Below are positions 9,201 to 20,414 of a stretch of 64,000 nucleotides of DNA, piece by piece. Where the stretch lies: NCBI GenBank assembly GCA_002633005.1, contig NMRA01000256.1:282120-346119 (forward strand). Direction: 5' to 3'. The notes below the pieces were generated by a model. That model worked only from the letters and a program-made list of their open reading frames with translations, did not search any database and was not told the DNA's origin. Source of the DNA: Phoronis australis. Taxonomy: Eukaryota > Phoronida > Phoronidae. The position numbers were made by a program, and so were the translations under genes. Position 1 is the stretch's first letter. Each line of letters starts with the position of its first letter.

Positions 9201-11707
9201 ATGGGGACCGTCTGATTGAGGGCGGGGTTTTAGGAGAGATGACCAATAAGAAGAGTTATAGGGAAGTCCGTGAATATCAAACAGATTACCACCTGGTGAG
9301 ATCACTTGCAGAGCTTGGAATTTTCCACTTTTAACGAGATTTCCTCTTTTTTAGTTTCAATTTCCTCTTATTTGATTTCCAGTTTCCTCTTTTTCATCTT
9401 TTTATCATTTTTTTTATTTTTACTTTATTCATGCACAAAATATTTCACTCACACAAGCCTATTTATTTGTAGAACGACACAACGCCTGGAAAATTTTGCT
9501 CTTTTTTGTAATGAGTCATTCCAAGCCCTGCTTTTGGTAAAAGTGAACTAAATACTATAAAAATGTACTTTATAAGGATCAAAACACCTCTATGTTTAAT
9601 TTTTCTTGGTTCCAGTATTTGCATGGATTTAAATTGTCTGAATGGATTTTTTAATAGTTAGAGCTTAGTTGGAGAGTTTCTTTGTGTTGGCATTGTCTCT
9701 GTGGAAGTCATTAAAGAAGAATATCTGAATGGAATTGCATACCGGGTTACTGTAGGTCCAAAAAGGCTCCCTATGGAGTGGGTCTTTTGAAAAATGAAAG
9801 GTCGGCGATGTTTCTGTTAACAAGTGATACTTTAATTGACCTTTTGAAGTTAAAAAAGTTGAGAGCATTTCCCAAATGCACCAGTCATGCAAAACGATCA
9901 AGAAAGAGTGCTCACAGAACCTTTGTAATAGTATCCATGAGAGTTTTTCTTGGAACTCTTTTGAAAGCCACAGATTATGCCCTGTCTACCTCAACACACT
10001 ATGCCCTGTCTACCCCAACGCACTATGCCCTGTCTACCCCAACACACTATGCCCTGTCTACCCCAACACACTATGCCCTGTCTACCTCAACACACTATGT
10101 CCTGTCTATCCCAACACACTTTCCGTTTCTGTTCAGGTGAGGTTTNACTATGCCCCAACACACTATGTCCTGTCTATCCCAACACACTATGCCCTGTCTA
10201 CCTCAACACACTATGTCCTGTCTATCCCAACACACTTTCCGTTTCTGTTCAGGTGAGGTTTTACTTTGTCACTCGCTGCTACAACAACTACATGGAGGGT
10301 ATACTGGATGACTTGTCACAGGACCCCAAGCCTGACTTACTGGTCATGAACTCTTGTCTGTGGGACATCACAAGGTAAGTGCGGCACACTGGGTTTGTTC
10401 AATAAATGTTCTTGATAACTTGTCACAGGACCCCATGCCTGACTTACTGGTCATGAACTCTTGTCTGTAGGACATCACAAGGTTAAGTGCGCACACTGGG
10501 TGCATGTGTTCAAAGTTAACACCAGTGTTGGGAATTAGGCAATAGTAACGCCAGCGTAGTGAAAGATCTCGCTAGTAAATGTGTGGCCCATTTATGCCTT
10601 TAAGAGAATGTTATGTGCGTACTGTCATGCATAGGAGTCATCATGTTGACCACAAAAGTATAAAACATAATAATTAGGTGAGACTTGTGTTGCATCTGAT
10701 CTGACACGACATATTTCAGGTGCCCCATTTTTTGTTAGCGTTTGGTGTGCTTAGGTCTCAGAAACTTCGCAGATTAGTGAAAGTCTGTTGCATGGAATAT
10801 GTCTGCCAATTTAAAATCAATTCTTGCTTCTTGTCCTATATTGAGTAATTTACTGTTAATCCAAGAAATGTGTCTTTGTTGTAGGTATGGAGCCAGCAGT
10901 GTACAAGACTATAAGACTAATCTGATCAAGCTGTGTTCACGACTCAGGCAAGTTGTGCCTGATGATTGTTTGGTCATGTGGAATACAGCCCTACCGGTCT
11001 CTAGTAAGATCAAGGGTGGCTTTCTCATCCCAGAGGTGGAATTCATGAGCGATACACTGCGCCTTGACATCATGGAGGCGAATTTCTACGCCAGGCAAGT
11101 GGTGGTGGATTATAACTTTGACGTTCTTGACATGCATTTCTATTTCCGCCGCTTAATGCACCATCGCGTTGGTGATGGCGTACACTGGGATATGGTGGCA
11201 CACCGTCGTATGACCAACCTCATGTTGACGCACACTGCACAGGCGTGGGGCATTGTGTTGCCATGCCGTAACACGTCACAAGTTCAAATTCCGCAGTCGT
11301 CGATGATGAGCTCGCAACAAAGCTCCGAGCGCCGAAACAGCTGTCACGAAATTCCACCCATTAAACCATTCCACTACAAGCAATCTGCTGCAAATGCACC
11401 TCTATGGCAAGGTGCAGCATGCTCTAGCACTCAAGCCATTCCACCATCACCGGCTAATCCACCAACTACCTTTAACCAAGCTAAAAGGTATGGCGGGCCA
11501 ATTGGGCGCACTGTGTACTATGGCCAACCCAATCAGAACGCTCAGATTCAATTTAACCTGACCGTGGTACCCACCAACGAATGGCCGTTGGGTCAGAACT
11601 CCGAACAAGTGCGACCGTGCCCCCCGGTGGGCAGGTACCAGCCATATTTCAATCCAATGCAAGTGTATCAACAGATGCAGCAACAACTGCCGCAACGGTG
11701 GTGGTGA
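6271..11707 (+). CDS. PCED1: PC-esterase domain-containing protein 1 (PCED1/FAM113), 5 coding exons
   Basis: Coding exons: 6271-6346, 7857-7936, 9185-9295, 10253-10374, 10885-11707 (stop TGA 11705-11707). All junctions are GT-AG and the phases join to a 403-aa protein, close to the 430-450 aa of vertebrate PCED1A/B. Exon 1 has FIVIIGDS, the SGNH/GDSL block I with the presumed nucleophile Ser, split at its end by the intron; exon 2 completes IQRSVYKDL. Exon 4 carries [10 protein letters not shown]. Exon 5 carries [11 protein letters not shown] and the DGVHWD block that supplies the His/Asp of the triad. After about residue 260 the protein turns into a Gln/Pro/Asn-rich tail ending [10 protein letters not shown], with no known fold. 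The family is placed with GDSL/SGNH acyl-esterases, but substrates of animal PCED1 are not firmly known. An acceptor at 6255-6256 implies a non-coding 5' exon upstream. The gene is convergent with DCTN1. Confidence 0.9.
6358..7574. mobile_element. Non-autonomous hAT-like element in PCED1 intron 1
   Basis: The left end CAGCACTCGAC and the reverse complement of the right end (CAGTGCTCAAC) form short terminal inverted repeats of the CAGNGCTCGAC type used by hAT transposons. Subterminal, repeated AGCTCGCAT / AGGTCGCAT motifs lie at both ends (6415-6480 and 7475-7565). The interior is the same sequence, in opposite orientation, as 62,078 to about 62,990. I see no transposase. No clean 8-bp target duplication remains (AGTATGAA on the left, GTAAAATA on the right). 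The element begins 11 bases after the exon 1 donor, which stays intact. Confidence 0.6.
8109..8356. mobile_element. Short CAGGGCTTGGAA-ended MITE, copy 1 (PCED1 intron 2)
   Basis: A 248-bp unit bounded by CAGGGCTTGGAA and its exact reverse complement TTCCAAGCCCTG. The interior has repeated TTTCCTCTT motifs, then GCCTATTTATTTGTG and TTTCCTCTTTTTTGTAA. Copy 2 at 9309-9530 has the same order. The ends suit a hAT-type MITE; no target duplication is visible. Confidence 0.65.
8354..8764. mobile_element. Foldback element with about 130-nt inverted arms
   Basis: The left arm starts near CTGGGGCCGGTCTCCAATC and continues TTTACTCGAAATGGAACTTG. The right arm, read in reverse complement from about 8758, gives CAGGGCCCGGTCTCCAATC and TTTGTACTCGAAACGAACTCG. 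Similarity runs on for about 130 bases with scattered mismatches (GATAATTG..TTAT.., ATGCTCGAGTACA/GTGCTCGAATACA). The left end abuts the right end of the preceding MITE, so the two are adjacent or nested. No coding content. Confidence 0.6.
9309..9530. mobile_element. Short CAGGGCTTGGAA-ended MITE, copy 2 (PCED1 intron 3)
   Basis: A 222-bp relative of 8109-8356. The left end is CAGAGCTTGGAA (one change) and the right end TTCCAAGCCCTG. The TTTCCTCTT cluster and the CCTATTTATTTGTAGAACGA block are shared. It starts only 13 bases after the exon 3 donor at 9296. Confidence 0.6.
9970..10250. repeat. 24-bp minisatellite next to PCED1 exon 4, with an assembly join
   Basis: Tandem 24-bp units (core CTATGCCCTGTCTACCCCAA, variants TGTCC and TCTATCC) run up to the exon 4 acceptor. 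A single N at 10,146 interrupts the array. Just before it stands a first copy of the acceptor region and the first nine bases of exon 4 (10,137-10,145), repeated in full at 10,237-10,261. The array is open in several frames, so long ORFs here are an effect of the repeat. True copy number is unknown because of the join. Confidence 0.85.
10408..10500 (+). pseudogene. Decayed tandem copy of the 3' half of PCED1 exon 4
   Basis: The stretch from GATAACTTGTCACAGGACCC on repeats the end of exon 4, its donor and the start of the intron, displaced by 107 bases. Differences include AAG to ATG, TGG to TAG (a stop where the true exon has the Trp of SCLWD) and an inserted T in the donor (AGGTTAAGT). It cannot replace exon 4 and is probably skipped as intron. 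Confidence 0.75.
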
Positions 11708-14364
11708 TTGGTCAGATGTTTCGATTGTGTCGTTTGGTGGGATGTTATGTTGATGGCGATTGGTTTGGATGTTATGATGGTGGTGATCGGTTGGATGGTA
11801 TCTTCATGAGCTGAAACAAACTAACTCATTGCAGTTTTAGGGAATCTTATTAGGCAATCGGTTTCTGCTGACACGATTCCCTACTCTCAAGTGACTATTC
11901 AAAAAGATGCTTGGTGTCACCAATGTAGCAACAGTACCTGTCAGTATAAGTGTATGTCTTTATGTAGTTTATAACATACTGTTATTCCATAAGTCCTCCC
12001 ATTCAGCTCTTAATTCTCCATCTATTCATGTTAGGACTAAAAGCATCTATAGTTGGTTCTGGTCTGGTTTTTGACATAATCTAGTGTGTTGTGCGATACT
12101 TTTTAGGTACTCATTTTTTTAAAAAGAAATGTGTCTGTGACGAGCAAAGATGACGAGGGATTTTTCCATTCATCTCTTTACAAATCGTGGCATTTTAAAC
12201 CTTGTTTAGCCACCTTTGAACAACTTTTCATAAATCACAGTGACAAGACCTTTGCTGAAATTGATGCAGGCGGGCGGTCACTTTTTTGGTTAGTGAGCTC
12301 AGGTGTCTAAGTGAGTCCGGTATGGGGCAGAACCAATGGTTGTCTTTGGCTTAATCTGAAGGACTCCTTTTCCAGGCAGCACGATTTTCCTATTCACCAA
12401 CAAAATTTGTTTTGTGGGTTTAGTATTCAAATGAATATGACATGCAAATTTTTCACTGGTAATCACCAGTTTCCAGTGCTGGCTTGAATCATGTCTCATC
12501 TGCTTAAGGTGTGAATAGGAAAATCATTCATCGTTAAACTCGCACTGGGCGATACTTTTCCTAATGTTTGATTCTTCATGGAAACATAACCAGCCAGTTT
12601 CAATACTGATAGACTAACAATTAAGCTCATTCTTGACCTAAAATAATGCACTCGCATGCCACTTCTCCAGTTCGCAGTTGTCAGATGTTGCAATTGTCTA
12701 TCATTTTAAGCAAATGGCTGGAAATAGAAAGTTTCAACATGCATGTCACAGGTGCCTTGTTTGAAACAAATTGCATTACGTAGAGGCCGCAGTCCCTCAA
12801 CTACAGACATGCCACCCACTCTTGAGACTTAAATAATTTGCATCAGTAAATAACTTGCATCAGTGAAATTAGTTTTTTGGTTAAGATTTTGGTCTTTTGT
12901 TTCAAAACTTAGTTTGCATATGTTTGGTGCTTATGGTGGAGAAAGAATGATGCACAAGGGAATGATTGTGGTAGTGAGCTGGGAACACTGCTCACGAGTA
13001 ACAGAGGTTTGTGATGGCTTGGTCTGTTCAAAGGTGACCAGATGGAAAGTTTTGGATACAGACCATGTGCAGCTGTGATTCTGTGTGTAATACTAGACAT
13101 GGTCATCTCACTGCAACTGTTTTAGGTGGTTTATGACAAGTTGAAGTAGAATGACTCTGTTTTGGAAATTTCTTCCGTATTTTTGAAAAAAAAATAGGTT
13201 TCAAAACTACATTGGGGTCGTTGAAAACAACATTGTACTGATGAAGGGGTGACTTTGTGCCAAGTTTCTCATGAGTTACGATAGAATTTGTTTGACTAAC
13301 CATCCAGATATTTAGCTTCCAGAGTCCCCTAAGTTTATCTTAGACTGATATTTACCATGTGCTTGGGAGCACTTCCAGACAAACGGGTAACAGTGTATAG
13401 ATTTAAAATCAAGGTCTCTGAGCAAATCTCTTTATTTTGCTGAAGTTAGACAGCTGCTCAGAAATGGGAAGCATTGTTGCATTTTGCGATTTTGATATTT
13501 TGTTTATTACTTTCTGTGGCAAGTCTTATGCAGTAAAACAACTCGTTTTATAGGTAACTACACTGCGTTTATTATGTCGATTTAAAGCATGATAATATTT
13601 TCCTTAAAATACATGAGAGAACAGGTTTTTGTTCTGCAGAAATGAGAATCTCGTGAAAATGCAAGACTGCGAGATATTGCCATGTACTATTACAAGCAAA
13701 GCATGTGATCGCACTAGTTTCCTTAATGGGATTTTTGCATCTGTGAAACACATCCCAGCTTGCTGCAACAACACCTGTGTGGATGTTCGATGGGAATTGG
13801 CCCACAACAGCACACAAAAAAGGGTTAACCCATGTAACTGCATTGCATAGTGCTTCACTGTTATAGTCACAGGTTAAACCATATGACTTCTGTTCACCTC
13901 CGAGAGTTTTCAGGTTGCAGCAAACAGCTGTGTACCTTTTATTGTAAGTATGCAAAGCATTGCTCACACAATATGACCACTTAAGGACATGGTGTGACAG
14001 ACGAGAATTTTTTAAACAGTGGCACCAAAAATGTTTTACCATAGATAACCACCAGACCTGTTGTGAAAATGTCAACATTCACAATGGTAGAAACCTTTAA
14101 AAAATGAAAAGGGTCAATTTTTGGTAATTCCTTTTGTCTGAAATTGGGAGAGTATTTTTGTCAAATTACTGATTCAACTGCATACAAACCAGAAATTGCT
14201 ATTTTTGGGTTAACCTTCACAAAGCACACAATGCATTTATAATTGCTACACTTGGAAATGCCAAATGTATAGAACATGGGTGTTAAAAACATAGCTTGTG
14301 GTAAGCAACAAATTTTAAGAGAGCTTATAATGTGTTCAAAAACCTGAACAGGTTGCAACTGTTG
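11708..14364. other. Region between the convergent PCED1 and DCTN1 genes
   Basis: It holds the PCED1 3' UTR and probably the distal DCTN1 3' UTR. Just after the PCED1 stop is an irregular GATTGGT/GATGTTATG repeat (11,706-11,800). I saw no convincing + strand AATAAA close to the PCED1 stop. On the minus strand AATAAA motifs lie at 13,568-13,573 and near 13,502, which could end a long DCTN1 3' UTR. No additional gene is supported. Confidence 0.4.
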
Positions 14365-15505
14365 ATTTTACAATGAAGGTTGTTAGCCAAATTTATAAGT
14401 ACAATAAACTCACGCCTTCAATAAGGCCACTTACCAATACAAAATCATCCTTGTCTAAGCTTGGCAAGAACTAACGGACAAGATTCGTTGATTCCTGGTG
14501 TTTTTTAAATCAATTCTCAATACTCGTACATGCGATGGAAAAGAATGCAATGACAGGTAAATTATGCTACTAACTTAAGAAAGATGTTTTTTACACCATG
14601 GGATGAGAATTGTTAAACACACAGGTCAAACCTCTTTCCAGAACAATCCTTGTTCAATAGTGAGCCTTGAGACAATATCATTTTGTTTGCGTAGCTAGTT
14701 ACTTCTTGCCCAGGTTGAGCAAGATGAAAATCATTGTTGACGCATTACTGTCCAATGAATGTCGAGTGCTCTACGAAATGCGAAATCCTGTCAAGAAGCA
14801 ACATACTGACATAACTGCCACGAAACAATAAATTTGGCATGAAGTTCACTTCTAAGCACATTAAATGGAAACTTCCATGACCACACCTCACTGTTGCTCC
14901 AACAGTGTCATAATTGTTAAGCATTCATTNGATTTTACAATGAGGGTTGTTAGCCAAATTTATAAGTACAATAAACTCACGCCTTCAATAAGGCCACTTA
15001 CCAATACAAAATCATCCTTGTCTAAGCTTGGCAAGAACTAACGGACAAGATTCATTGATTCCTCGTGTTTTTCAAATCAATTCTCAATACTCGTACATGC
15101 GATGGAAAAGAATGCAATGACAAGTATATAAGAGCAAATTATGCTACTAACTTAAGAAAGATGTTTTTTACACCATGTGATGAGAATTGTTAAACACACA
15201 GGTCAAACCTCTTTCCAGAACAATCCTTGTTCAATAGTGAGCCTTGAGACAATATCATTTTGTTTGCGTAGCTAGTTACTTCTTGCCCAGGTTGAGCAAG
15301 ATGAAAATCATTGTTGACGCATTACTGTCCAATGAATGTCGAGTGCTCTACGAAATGCGAAATCCTGTCAAGAAGCAACATACTGACATAACTGCCACGA
15401 AACAATAAATTTGGCATGAAGTTCACTTCTAAGCACATTAAATGGAAACTTCCATGACCACACCTCACTGTTGCTCCAACAGTGTCATAATTGTTAAGCA
15501 TTCAT
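14365..15505. repeat. Side-by-side copies of about 565 bp across a single N (DCTN1 3' UTR region)
   Basis: Sequence 14,365-14,929 (GATTTTACAATGAAGGTTG to GCATTCATT) is repeated from 14,931 to about 15,507 with few substitutions and a short indel (CAAGTATATAAGAGC near 15,121 against CAGGTA in copy 1). The copies are joined by one N, the mark of two contig ends or haplotypes that were not merged. It should be counted once. Confidence 0.85.
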
Positions 15506-15724
15506 TTTCAGTAAATTCAGAATATTACTTTAAATTGAGAGTAGGGAACAGACAATAGAAATTGAAAACTGTTCTATTACCAAGAAGATACTCCGTGACA
15601 CTAGTTACTGCAAGCACAAATTAAATTGAATTACTAACATGCACTTAAACATCCACTAAATGAATTTGACATACAATAAATACAGACACTGACAGATATT
15701 TTACTTAAACACAAGACACGCATT

Positions 15725-18700
15725 TTAACTTGAAAAGCGCTGATGTATTTTCCTTAGCTGATCAGGCTGCACGTGTATAGGAATTGTCTCCCCTCGTCCA
15801 CTGCCCACGGGAACTGTTATTCGACCAATGCAATCGCTTGAACCCATCTTTTCATGCAGCACCTAAAATAAGCACAATTATTACATATTCACACATCCAC
15901 TTGACTGGCACGAAATATAGAAAAAGAAAAACAATCAGAAATGCATTATGAATAGCCTCCACATATGAACATCAACAATTAGCTGCCAGTTATTCCCAGT
16001 GGGAGATAACGGATTGGCAGGAAAATGAGATGGTGCTCGCGTGTGTGGTTTGATCCACTGCACTGCGTAGGAATGACGTGTCAAGCACAAAGGGAAGTTT
16101 AATGGTCAAAATGGCAGATAAATAGATTACTACATGTACTTGGTAGTTATTCAGCATGTCCAGACTCCAAGTGGGTCTGAATATTGGAAATAGCAGTCTC
16201 CCTGAGTAATAATCTATATTTCAGTAACATGCATGACTAAAAGGTACCCAGACAGTTACACACAATCCCGAGTCATATCCTACACAAATCAAGTCAGCCT
16301 ATGAGGATTGTCAAGACATGACATATAAGCTTTAAAAGTTTACGAATGAAACATTCCACACAAGGTCACTTGATTCTGCACACTCAGATCTTGTAGAGCA
16401 GTTCTCAAGTATACCCTTGCTACCCAAACCTACAACCTACACCTACCTTAGCATATGAGGGGGTAGGGAAGACTGAGAAGTCTGACCGCACTTGACCACC
16501 ACTACGACTGGATGCTAGCATATTGGTCACCTGTACTTGTAACTAAAATAAAAAGTAAAAGGAGTTAATGTCTATAAAATTCATATTAATGAGAAAAAAG
16601 TTTTTTCTTGAATTATAACTGAACTTCTGAAATGTGTCAACATCGAAGAATTGTCACTCAATTTTTATAAAAACCATTTGGTGATTATTACAAGAAACGC
16701 ACAGAACGAAAATTGTCAAGGCTTGATTAGAGTACTGGACACAAACTTCCGTGTCAAATAATTCTAAAAAAATTCTAATCCTGATGGCAAAACACCTTTA
16801 AGGAAGAGGTGTGTGGAAGAACTTTTAAAACTATTAGACACCTGTCGTTCCAAAAGTGACACTTTGGCACTTGCATCTATATGTGAAACATTTGAACAAT
16901 AGCAATGCTGGGGGGTTGACAGATGCCCACAGTGAATCATAACCGATGTGTTTCTAGGGATCACTAGGTTTTGCAATAGTCTAATCAGCCAGAAAATGAA
17001 ATGATGCTTTTGTCATCGCATGTTAAGTTTCATTAAAAGCCATCAATTGGTTCTTTAAATATTATTCAGAAACACTCTTTCCTCAAACAACACTTTAAAA
17101 GCCCCTTATCACGGTGCTGCAATAGACAAATATATCCAAAAATGAAGGGTCCGGCGTTTTGACATCACAAATGTCTCTCAAGTTTCGCTGCTATCCATCA
17201 ATTGGTTTTTAGATATCATCTGGCATTGCTCTTCCCTAAACAACACTTGAAAACCCCTTGTTGAGACCGAAATGACCACTAGGAGGTGTTGCAAATGTCA
17301 AATCGAGCAGACAATTGGACACCCGGACAAAGTGATGAAAATCTGTGATCACCTACATATTTGAGCACATAAAAAGTGCATTATTTGGAATATAGACACA
17401 AGGGCATAAAAGCATTCACACAGTGTGCGAATACTGCGTGAAATGGGCAATGCCTGGAAGGGTAGAGGACGCGTGTCTGGCAGTCATTGTATAGTGGGTG
17501 GCTTGCTGACAGGCTGAATACCCCTTGGTGTCCTCCAGGTGCTTGCAAACATCTTGTTGCTGCTGCTTGACAACATATTCATGCACTGAATTGTATGTGG
17601 CCTATTTAAACTGTCTCACCTCGGATGCTTGCTGTTGCAGTCTCGTCAGTTTAGTCACCTCCTCCACTAGCTGACTAGCAGGACTAGCCTTTTCAATGAC
17701 TGGCTCTGTCCCAGGTTTTCTGCTGGAGATGTCCACTACCTTGGGACATGACATCATCTCGTACAGTTCCTGCAAAGGGCAACACTTTCAAATCCACAGA
17801 TTCCATAAACCATTCAAGCAAGCCGACCGCAAACGCTCACTTTTCTATAACACTAAAATTTGTTGCAACTGAAGTTCACTGTAACCTGAGTACAGCTAAC
17901 TCGAGACTTGTACTTTATAACCAAGCAAAAGTTTTTAACCTTTTACCATGGTGTAGTAACACAAAAAATGATTAACTGACTGAACGTAACATTTCACCTA
18001 ATATAAATCCATGAATTTCACTGCCACAATCACTAAGCATTCAGAGACATACCTAATTCCAAGATCAGGACATAAGTGAATTTAATTAAATGTTTTAACC
18101 TAAAAGTGCTCTATAGTAACTCAGGGTTGTTCCAGCAAAATCTGTGTGGGAGGGGGGGAAGGCAACTGAAATAAAAATTTATGGGTGGTTGCGTTTGATT
18201 TAAATTTAAAATGGCTGGTGGTCGTACTTCAAAAAAATAAAAATTTACAGGTCGTTGTTTTTTCATTGGGCCATAAATGTTTGATGGTGGGTAATTTTAG
18301 TAAATTTTATAAACAATCCGCACAGAATCAAAAACTGAAACAAAAATGCAACTGGCAAAAAGTTCCAACTTTTTCACTCCCTCCGGTCTCCTCATCGGCA
18401 TGCCCATAACACCATTTAACCACAGGTGCTCGAATTTCTCGACAGCTAATAACCATATGTAAGAAACATATGTTTTCTTAGTAATGAATGACGTTAGTGG
18501 TGATGGAGGAACAGATAAACTCAAGCGCCTGTGCAGTCAACCACGAGAACAAAAAAAAATTACGGGTGGTTGCATTTCAAACTTATAAAAAATTACGGGT
18601 GGTAGGCTGAAGAAATAAAAGAAAAATGTGGGTGGTGGGTGCGAAAAAAAGGTGCCTTCCCCCCCCTCCCATACAGATTTTACTGGAACAGCCCTCATAT

Positions 18701-20414
18701 TAAATGCTTTATATTTCTTTGACTAGGATCATCATGGCTTACTCAAAACTTATCAGCATTATTGAGACTGAAAACTTAATTGAAAAAATAAAACTTTTGG
18801 CAAAATTTAAAAGTGGTATAATAATTTATTTAACAAAATGGGAAACAAATGGAATGCTTTAAGACGATAATACATTACATGCCAAAATAATGAGACAAAA
18901 TGATCCGGAATTCACCGTCCTGACCACCAATACCAGTCATGATGGCTGATAGTAAAAGTTACTGCAATTCACCATTAGAGTAGACAGAATGGGTAACAAC
19001 CCACCATTTTTTTCTAATTACTTAGGCATGTATTGTAAATGATTACATGCAAATGGTCAAGGGCTCATGAATATGTTAAGTCTTCGCACCTTCAGAATAC
19101 CATTGGACTTCTTTGACAGATTGTTGAGATCGTTATGCCCTGAAACAGTATCCGAGACCTCACCCAGCTTGACCAGCCCAGCGCCACTGGTTAGACCTAC
19201 TGGCTTTTTTGGCACATTCAAGGGCTTCAGGGATGACATCTTCTTCTGGAACACAGGCACAGTAACAATAACATTAAAACTACTGGTATTCAATTACAAA
19301 GCATCTATTTTCAAAAAAAAAATCAACACACCGAAAATATAAAATAATACACATCATGTCACAATTTTTAGTTGTAAGCACATTATCAACATTTAAACCT
19401 CCGTCACTGTACAGAGCACAACTGCAGAACTGCAGAATGTCTTTTGAAATATTACACGCTTGAGCTTCAGTAAATGTTACCAGGAGTCAGGGTCAATTCC
19501 ACCATACTTTGCACTGTGCCAGCAAAGTACAAAAACTGCCACTGCCAACAGACAAGATATCGGGAACGCTGAATGATCGAAGTAGTGTTCTCCAGAATAG
19601 AAAATTCGATGGGAATCAAAAAATTCTTGTAGTATACGCGTTCAAAAGTCCATGTTCAATCAGTGGGGAGTTTGCATCCTATGTCTTGGAATAAAGGCAT
19701 TGAACTGGAGTCATAAGTTAAATGCCCTAATTTGGTTAAGAAATAAGCCATTTCCAAAAAATTAAAACTCGTTGCATAGAAAGCCCAAACACGGCAAGGC
19801 GAAATTCACCCTCCTGCTGTGATGATTCAAAATAAGTGGTGGAGAACACTAAGACTTACTTCCTTCTTTGTGAGCGTGTGCACTAATAAAGTAGAAACAC
19901 TACTCGCGAAACACAAGCAAAATCTTACACGACCTCGACAAACTTGCACGATTCTTGTTATTTTACTGAATGCACTCCGGCTATTGTTAACAGATGCACT
20001 CCAGTTAATAATAACAGATGCACTCCAGTTACTGTTAACAGATTCCAGTCATCAAACTCAGAATAACACTTTGCCATGTTGTTGTTAGCTCGTTCTACTT
20101 TAGAAATAATTTATGAAAATTATCTGAGCTATATTCAGAGACTTTGTACTTTCACTGAGGCGAGATAAACTTATTTTTCAGAAATAGGTCTGACTGTAAG
20201 ACAAAGGCACCTAATCGTGAAACTGTTGCCCTAAGCTGACAAAAGCTGTGGTCACCACTTACTCTCATTGTCTCCCCTTGCAGTCTGATGTTCTCATTCC
20301 TGACGTGTTTCAGGGCCAGTTTGAGGGAGTCGACCCGCTGTAGGAGCAGAGGCGAGTCCTTGACCACCGATGGATAGCCGGGGCTGGCCGTGGGACTACT
20401 GGGGGACGCCATGG
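15725..20414 (-). CDS. DCTN1: DCTN1 exons 27-31: C-terminal tail
   Basis: Exons 20414-20263, 19245-19090, 17769-17620, 16542-16447, 15862-15725; residues 1109-1338 and stop TAA 15727-15725. Exon 27 has [20 protein letters not shown], a strong family match. Exon 29 has [10 protein letters not shown] then [16 protein letters not shown], and exon 30 ends [11 protein letters not shown]. Exon 31 carries [20 protein letters not shown] and ends [11 protein letters not shown], matching the human C-terminus in pattern. The tail is intact, so this is a full-length copy. Confidence 0.94.

Noticed and set aside
9778-10378. Several long overlapping open frames with [15 protein letters not shown] repeats
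   Set aside because: They are translations of the 24-bp minisatellite in three frames; only the part from 10,253 on is a real exon, in one frame.
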